The position numbers were made by a program, and so were the translations under genes. A DNA stretch of 64,000 nucleotides from Ruminococcus flavefaciens (GTDB lineage Bacteria; Bacillota; Clostridia; Oscillospirales; Ruminococcaceae). Position 1 is the first letter of the stretch. Each line of letters opens with the position of its first letter. The notes beneath the pieces are model-generated. The model did no database searches and was not told the origin of the DNA. It worked only from the letters and a program-made list of their open reading frames with translations. Shown here piece after piece: positions 59,509 through 64,000 of this stretch. Location: contig NZ_UETD01000004.1 of assembly GCF_900116855.1 (NCBI RefSeq), positions 1-64,000 on the forward strand, written 5' to 3'.

Positions 59509-61149
59509 ATGAAACAGCTTGATTTTTTTCGTGAGCTCATCGTGGACAACTTCGCAGGCGGCGGTGGAGCTTCGACAGGGATTGAGCTTGCGACAGGACG
59601 ATACGTTGATATTGCTATCAATCATGATCCTGACGCTATCCTCATGCACAAGACTAATCACCCATACACTACACACTATTGCGAGTCAGTATGGGAAGTT
59701 GACCCGGTAAAGATATGCGAGGGGCACCCTGTCGGTCTGATGTGGCTCAGCCCTGACTGCAAGCATTTTTCGAGGGCAAAAGGCGGAAAACCCGTAGATA
59801 AAAACGTCAGAGGACTTGCATGGATAGCAGTCAAGTGGGCGGCTACAGTAAAGCCGAGAGTGATTATTCTTGAAAATGTTCCCGAATTCGTTACATGGGG
59901 ACCGTTGAAAGGCGGATATCCCGATAAGAACAAGATAGGAACTACTTTCCGAAGCTTTGTCAATGCCCTGAAGCTTCACGGATATGAAGTTGACTGGAAG
60001 AAACTGAGAGCCTGCGACTATGGAGCACCTACGACAAGAAAGCGATTCTTCCTTATAGCCAGATGTGATGGCGAACCTATTATATTCCCGGAGCCGACTC
60101 ACGGAGCAGGTCTGAAGCCGTACAGAACGGCAGCAGAGTGCATAGACTGGAGCATTCCCTGCAAGTCGATATTCGGCAGAAGTAAGCCTCTGGCTGAAAA
60201 GACAATGAAGCGCATTGCAAGAGGACTCGACAAATTCACATTGAGAGCCGATGAACCTTTTATAGTTCCGATAGGGTACGGAGAACGCAGTGGACAGGCT
60301 CCGAGGGTGAACAGTATTTGTGAACCTCTCAGCACTATCGTGTCAACAGTGAAGCAGTCCGTGGTTATTCCGTCAGTTCAGAAGTATTTCGGCGGAGTAG
60401 TTGGAAGCTCCTTGAGCGATCCTCTCGGAACTGTCACAGCTCAGGATCACAATGCCTTGCTCTCACCTTATCTTATACAGTATCACAGCGAGACTGTCAG
60501 CCATGAAGTCCGAGGGCAGACGCTCAATGAGCCTATTCTTACGGTGGACGCTTCTAATAGATACGGGCTCACAGCGGCACACATCGTAAAGTATTACAGC
60601 GGTGATAACAGTTCTGATTGCAATGCGCCTCTCGGAACAGTCACAACGCACGACAGATGCGGACTTGTAGAAAGTCACCTTTGTGTGCTCAGGAATAATG
60701 AGGACTGCAAGCCCCTGACTGAACCTCTTCCGACAGTCTGCACAAGCGCGGGACATTTTGCGGAAATACGCACAAGGCTGTGCAAGTATCCGCCGGAGAT
60801 AGATCTCGGACACTGGTCTGAGGTGCGAAAACTGCTCATTGAATACTGCGGTTACAGCATAGCCGATGATGAGGTCCTGTTGCTGAATATTGAAGGAGAG
60901 GAATACTACATAAACGACATAGGGCTGCGTATGCTCGAACCGAGAGAACTCTACAGAGCGCAGGGATTTCCCGATGACTACATCATCGATCACGACTACA
61001 AAGGGAACTTATACAGCCGCACTAAGCAGGTCGCAAGGTGTGGGAATGCAGTTCCGCCGCCATTTGTGGAAGCTCTTGTAAGAGCAAATCTGCCTGAGAT
61101 GTGCGGAGCAAAAATATCAACAATGAAAGAACTAAGGGAGGTAATCTGA
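59509..61149 (+). CDS. DNA (cytosine-5-)-methyltransferase of phage
   Basis: A 546-residue C5 methyltransferase, longer than the usual 330-430. Motif I is DNFAGGGGASTGIEL, motif IV SPDCKHFSRAKGGK (catalytic Cys in PDC), motif VI ILENVPEF, motif VIII region APTTRKRFFLIARCDG and motif X near RCGNAVPPPFVEAL. Between VIII and IX about 160 residues show repeats of the form PLGTVT...D..GL (SDPLGTVTAQDHNALL, NEPILTVDASNRYGL, APLGTVTTHDRCGL, TEPLPTVCTSAGHF), presumably the target recognition part. It would protect phage DNA from restriction. ATG at 59509 follows AAAAGGAGAAA. Confidence 0.92.
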   Translation: MKQLDFFRELIVDNFAGGGGASTGIELATGRYVDIAINHDPDAILMHKTNHPYTTHYCESVWEVDPVKICEGHPVGLMWLSPDCKHFSRAKGGKPVDKNVRGLAWIAVKWAATVKPRVIILENVPEFVTWGPLKGGYPDKNKIGTTFRSFVNALKLHGYEVDWKKLRACDYGAPTTRKRFFLIARCDGEPIIFPEPTHGAGLKPYRTAAECIDWSIPCKSIFGRSKPLAEKTMKRIARGLDKFTLRADEPFIVPIGYGERSGQAPRVNSICEPLSTIVSTVKQSVVIPSVQKYFGGVVGSSLSDPLGTVTAQDHNALLSPYLIQYHSETVSHEVRGQTLNEPILTVDASNRYGLTAAHIVKYYSGDNSSDCNAPLGTVTTHDRCGLVESHLCVLRNNEDCKPLTEPLPTVCTSAGHFAEIRTRLCKYPPEIDLGHWSEVRKLLIEYCGYSIADDEVLLLNIEGEEYYINDIGLRMLEPRELYRAQGFPDDYIIDHDYKGNLYSRTKQVARCGNAVPPPFVEALVRANLPEMCGAKISTMKELREVI

Positions 61150-61151
61150 AT

Positions 61152-61775
61152 ATGTGTGAAAACAAGGATACAGCTCTGGCTGTACAGTCAGAGCAGCTTA
61201 ATGAAGTAATGGCAAAGCCCACAGGTGGCTTTATAGAGTCATTCAGAGAGAGCTATAAGCTTGCGAGCGTTCTCGCAAAGTCTTCACTTGTGCCGCAGCA
61301 GTATCAGGGCAAGACAGAAGACTGCGCCCTTGCAATAGATATGGCTGAAAGAATGGGCGTATCGCCGCTCATGGTAATGCAGTCGCTGTATGTTGTGAAG
61401 GGAAAACCTTCATGGAGCGGACAGGCTTGCATGAGCTTCATAAAGGCTAAGTACGGAGATGCACAGCCGGTATACACCGGACAGCGCGGAACGGATACAA
61501 GAGGATGTTTTGTGCGCGTTATCAAGCCTGATGGTGAAGTTATCGAGGGTACAGAGGTAACTATCGCAATGGCAAAGTCAGAAGGCTGGATGAGCAACAG
61601 CAAGTGGAAGAATATGCCCGAACAGATGCTTGCATACAGGGCGGCAGCATTCTTTGCAAGAGTATACTGCCCTGAGATTCTTATGGGTGTTTCGGTGGAA
61701 GGTGAAGTTGAGGATATGCAGCCTTCACAGCCACAGAAAGCACCTGATCCATTTAAAACGGAGGTAATTGAATAA
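61152..61775 (+). CDS. RecT-like single-strand annealing protein (probable)
   Basis: A 207-residue phage protein with ESYKLASVLAKSSLVPQQYQGKTEDCALAIDMAERMGVSPLMVMQSLYVVKGKPSWSGQA, a pattern seen in phage recombination proteins related to RecT/Red-beta. The position beside an SMC-like ATPase and a PD-(D/E)XK nuclease supports recombination. ATG at 61152 lies behind AAGGGAGGT. The family call is by resemblance. Confidence 0.65.
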   Translation: MCENKDTALAVQSEQLNEVMAKPTGGFIESFRESYKLASVLAKSSLVPQQYQGKTEDCALAIDMAERMGVSPLMVMQSLYVVKGKPSWSGQACMSFIKAKYGDAQPVYTGQRGTDTRGCFVRVIKPDGEVIEGTEVTIAMAKSEGWMSNSKWKNMPEQMLAYRAAAFFARVYCPEILMGVSVEGEVEDMQPSQPQKAPDPFKTEVIE

Positions 61776-61915
61776 TGAAAAAGTCGGAAACTATCAAGAA
61801 TATAATAGATCTGATTATCGAGTATACGGGAAGCGAAAACTTCGCGGAACTTGAATGGCTTTTCAGTGAACTGAGCACAGCAAAAATAATCGAGGATAAG
61901 GAGAGTAAGAAATGA
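61775..61915 (+). CDS. 46-residue phage protein
   Basis: MKKSETIKNIIDLIIEYTG... ending KIIEDKESKK. Its ATG overlaps the previous stop (TAATG) and its stop overlaps the next start (ATGA), so it is translated in a tightly coupled cluster. RBS GGAGGT. Function unknown. Confidence 0.7.
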   Translation: MKKSETIKNIIDLIIEYTGSENFAELEWLFSELSTAKIIEDKESKK

Positions 61916-63342
61916 GGACTACAAAGATAAAAATACGCAACCTTTTCGGCATCACAGAGACAGAGCTTGACGGGCGTTCCGTTGAGCTCACAGGTGCTAA
62001 TGGAGTCGGTAAGACCTCTGTTATTGACGCTTTAAGATATGCGCTTACAAATAAGTCGGACAGGGACATCATAGTTCGTCAGGGTGAAAAGGAGGGCGAA
62101 ATTCTTATCGAGACCGACACAGGTCTGAGTATCGACAGAAAAAAGAGAACGGAGCAGGCAGATTACAAGTCTGTAAAGGAAAACGGGAAAGAGGTAATGG
62201 CACCTGAGAATTTCCTTCGTCAGCTCTTTACACCATTGCAGCTTGATCCTGTTGCATTTACGTTAATGGACGCCAAGTCCAAGAACAGAGCTATCCTTGA
62301 TCTTATAGAGTATGACTGGGATCTGAATTTTATCAATGACAAGTTCGGCGAAATACCTTCATGGATCAATTACGAGCAGAATATCCTTGAAGTCCTCAGT
62401 GATATGCAGTCTGAGAACGGACAGTGGTTCAAAGAACGCCAGAACGTAAACAGAGATATCCGAAACAAACAGGCGTTCATCGAAGATATTGCCAAGGATA
62501 TCCCTGCGGATTATCAGGCTGAGAAGTGGGAAACTTACGACCTCGGAGCAGCATATAAGAAGCTTGAACAGATAAAGGAGCATAACAGCCGTATCGAAAG
62601 GGCGAGGCTTTTCCGCAGCAGTTATGACAGCAAACTCAGAAAGCTGGAAGCTGACAAAATGATAGAGATCTCAGCTGAAGAAAAGGCAATATCCACAGAG
62701 CGCGAAACGCTGCTATCCGATATCGAGCGCATGAAGGCTCAGATAAAGGCAAGCGAGGACAAGCTTGCTGGACTGTCAGGCAAGCTCGAAGACAAAAAAG
62801 CACTTGCTGAAAGCCGTTTCAACGAAGCTAAGACCAAGCTTGATGCGGATATGAGCGTTGCTGATGAATATACCGACAAACAGCCTATCGACTTTGCTGA
62901 GCTTCAGAAAGAGGTGGAGAACGCCGAGGAGATGAAGCGACACCTCAATGAATACAGCAGAATGAAAGGTATGCAGTCGGAGCTCGAAGAGCTCAAGGCT
63001 CAGTCTGATGAATATACACGAAAGATAGAACTCGCTCGAACTCTTCCCGGGGAGATACTTGAAACAGCGAAGATACCGATAGAGGGCTTTACTGTTCAGA
63101 ACGGCATACCTCTTATTAACGGTCTGCCTGTTGCGAACCTGTCGGAGGGTGAGCAGCTTAGCTTATGCGTAGATGTGGCAATTTCCAAGCCTAATGGCTT
63201 ACAGGTCATTCTTATAGACGGTACCGAGAAGCTGTCTTCCGAGAACCGTGAAAAGCTGTATAGCAAGTGCCACGAAAAGGGCATCCAGTTCATAGCTACA
63301 AGAACGACCGACTCCTCAGAAATGGAGGTACACTACATATGA
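61912..63342 (+). CDS. RecF/SMC-like AAA ATPase of the phage recombination module
   Basis: A 476-residue ABC-type ATPase. Walker A is TGANGVGKTSVIDALRYAL at residues about 25-43, followed by a long coiled-coil centre (about 190-360), the ABC signature LSEGEQLSLCVDVA and Walker B VILIDGTEKL. The layout is that of RecF/SbcC-type DNA repair ATPases. Its neighbours suggest that it works with the annealing protein and the nuclease in phage DNA recombination. ATGA overlaps at both ends. Confidence 0.85.
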   Translation: MRTTKIKIRNLFGITETELDGRSVELTGANGVGKTSVIDALRYALTNKSDRDIIVRQGEKEGEILIETDTGLSIDRKKRTEQADYKSVKENGKEVMAPENFLRQLFTPLQLDPVAFTLMDAKSKNRAILDLIEYDWDLNFINDKFGEIPSWINYEQNILEVLSDMQSENGQWFKERQNVNRDIRNKQAFIEDIAKDIPADYQAEKWETYDLGAAYKKLEQIKEHNSRIERARLFRSSYDSKLRKLEADKMIEISAEEKAISTERETLLSDIERMKAQIKASEDKLAGLSGKLEDKKALAESRFNEAKTKLDADMSVADEYTDKQPIDFAELQKEVENAEEMKRHLNEYSRMKGMQSELEELKAQSDEYTRKIELARTLPGEILETAKIPIEGFTVQNGIPLINGLPVANLSEGEQLSLCVDVAISKPNGLQVILIDGTEKLSSENREKLYSKCHEKGIQFIATRTTDSSEMEVHYI

Positions 63343-64000
63343 TCCCTCATTCCCTGACAGCTGAAAACTATTTCAGCGCCGAAAATAACATGAAGTATAT
63401 GAGCTGCTCCCAGTTCAAGAGCTTTCTCACCTGTGAGGCTTCCGCTTTGGCGGAGCTTCACGGCGAGTATCAGAGAGAGGTCACGGACGCTCTGCTGGTC
63501 GGCTCTTATGTGGACGCACATTTTGAAGGGACGCTTGACATTTTCAGAGCACAGCACCCTGAGATATTCACAAAGTCGGGCGAGCTGAAAGCTCAGTACC
63601 GACAGGCTGAGTACATGATACAGCGAGCGGAACGCGATAAGCTTTTCATGCAGTATATGAGTGGCGAGAAACAGAAAATAATGGTCGGTGAGATAGCAGG
63701 CATACCTTTCAAGATCAAAATAGACAGTTATCATGAAAATAACTGTATCGTTGACCTGAAAGCTATCAAGGATTTTAAGCTTATATGGAATGTCGAAAAG
63801 GGGAAGAAACAGCATTTTATCAATTACTGGGGTTATGATATTCAAGGTGCTATTTACCGCGAGGTCGTCCGTCAGAATACAGGAAAGCAGCTGCCCTTTT
63901 ATATCTCAGCTATAACAAAGGAAAAAGAGCCTGATCTTGATGTACTCTGGGTACCGGATGAGGATATGGATAACGCCCTTGAGGAAGTTATCAGTCTCGC
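63339..64000 (+). CDS. PD-(D/E)XK nuclease domain protein (3' end off the edge)
   Basis: The first 220 residues of a DUF3799/RecE-like nuclease. SCSQFKSFLTCEASALAELHGEY opens the fold, VGSYVDAHFEG follows, and the catalytic Asp and D-x-K are in FKIKIDSYHENNCIVDLKAIKDF. An INYWGYDIQGAIYREV helix completes the core. It should degrade dsDNA ends to give the single strands used by the RecT-like protein. ATG at 63339 overlaps the ATPase stop in ATGA. Confidence 0.82.
   Translation, partial: MIPHSLTAENYFSAENNMKYMSCSQFKSFLTCEASALAELHGEYQREVTDALLVGSYVDAHFEGTLDIFRAQHPEIFTKSGELKAQYRQAEYMIQRAERDKLFMQYMSGEKQKIMVGEIAGIPFKIKIDSYHENNCIVDLKAIKDFKLIWNVEKGKKQHFINYWGYDIQGAIYREVVRQNTGKQLPFYISAITKEKEPDLDVLWVPDEDMDNALEEVISL

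Larger units (their letters stand above)
53446..64000. mobile_element. prophage-like element inserted in cotJC (left arm; continues beyond the window)
   Basis: From the cotJC break to the window end the genes are those of a temperate phage left arm: large serine recombinase, small accessory genes, S24 repressor, Cro-like and other small regulators, PAPS-reductase-like protein, cytosine-5 methyltransferase, RecT-like protein, SMC-like ATPase and PD-(D/E)XK nuclease. The repressor and integrase face left, the early genes right, the usual divergent switch. No structural genes are in view. Confidence 0.85.

Noticed and set aside
1-64000. CRISPR array, rRNA or replication origin
   Set aside because: No regularly spaced identical repeats, no rRNA-like sequence and no DnaA-box cluster were seen.

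Overview
The window looks like a chromosome segment of a cellulosome-forming Ruminococcus (Clostridia; closest in style to R. flavefaciens or R. albus). The basis is six secreted proteins with duplicated type I dockerin repeats attached to plant cell wall enzymes or adhesin-like modules, a CotH-dockerin protein, Thr-rich linkers, and strong AGGAGG ribosome binding sites. The species is inferred from protein architecture only; no marker gene such as rRNA is present.

Layout. 1-3076: two diverged IS1182-like insertion sequences in tandem, the first cut by the window edge. 3230-7715: small integrated element with a DUF6809 protein, an excisionase-like protein, two paralogous tyrosine recombinases and a membrane-anchored alpha/beta hydrolase, abutting the 3' end of a tRNA-Trp gene. 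7925-15376: three dockerin proteins on the minus strand (BspA-like LRR; CotH kinase with a carbohydrate-binding beta-helix; CBM22-dockerin-CE15 esterase). 16062-23613: surface glycan locus with a UDP-glucose-dehydrogenase-like enzyme carrying an N-terminal XRE helix-turn-helix, then flippase, TagF-like transferase, TagD, an asparagine-synthase-like ATPase and a GT2 glycosyltransferase. 23802-29928: SAM methyltransferase, GLUG-repeat lipoprotein, TetR regulator, S66 peptidase, SmpB and an unknown small protein. 29991-40483: three more dockerin proteins (double NlpC/P60-like; GH43-CBM22-dockerin-CE1 esterase; GH141-like beta-helix-CBM6-dockerin) around a MATE transporter.

40611-44811 is a sulfur amino acid operon (methyltransferase, cystathionine gamma-lyase/synthase, MccA-like synthase, LysR regulator). 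It is preceded by a 31-residue leader peptide with five consecutive Cys codons and an intrinsic terminator just before the first structural gene, which is the layout of a cysteine-responsive attenuator. 44906-50600 encodes a four-subunit 2-oxoacid:ferredoxin oxidoreductase, a phenylacetate-CoA ligase and an aminotransferase. This set could reductively carboxylate acyl-CoAs such as phenylacetyl-CoA and transaminate the products to amino acids, as known for rumen cocci. The oxidoreductase and ligase promoters share an identical-arm LysR-type box (GTTATA-N9-TATAAC) placed at the same distance from the -35. 50646-52718 carries nadE, thrH and a small export protein.

52853-53466 is the spore-coat operon cotJA-cotJB-cotJC behind a mother-cell-sigma-like promoter, but cotJC is cut after about 31 homologous codons. 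A prophage-like element starts exactly there, with a large serine recombinase next to the junction, followed by an S24 repressor, Cro-like genes, a PAPS-reductase-like ATPase, a cytosine-5 DNA methyltransferase and a recombination module (RecT-like annealing protein, RecF/SMC-like ATPase, PD-(D/E)XK nuclease) running off the right edge. The arrangement recalls sigK/skin and spsM/SPbeta, where excision by a serine recombinase restores a sporulation gene.
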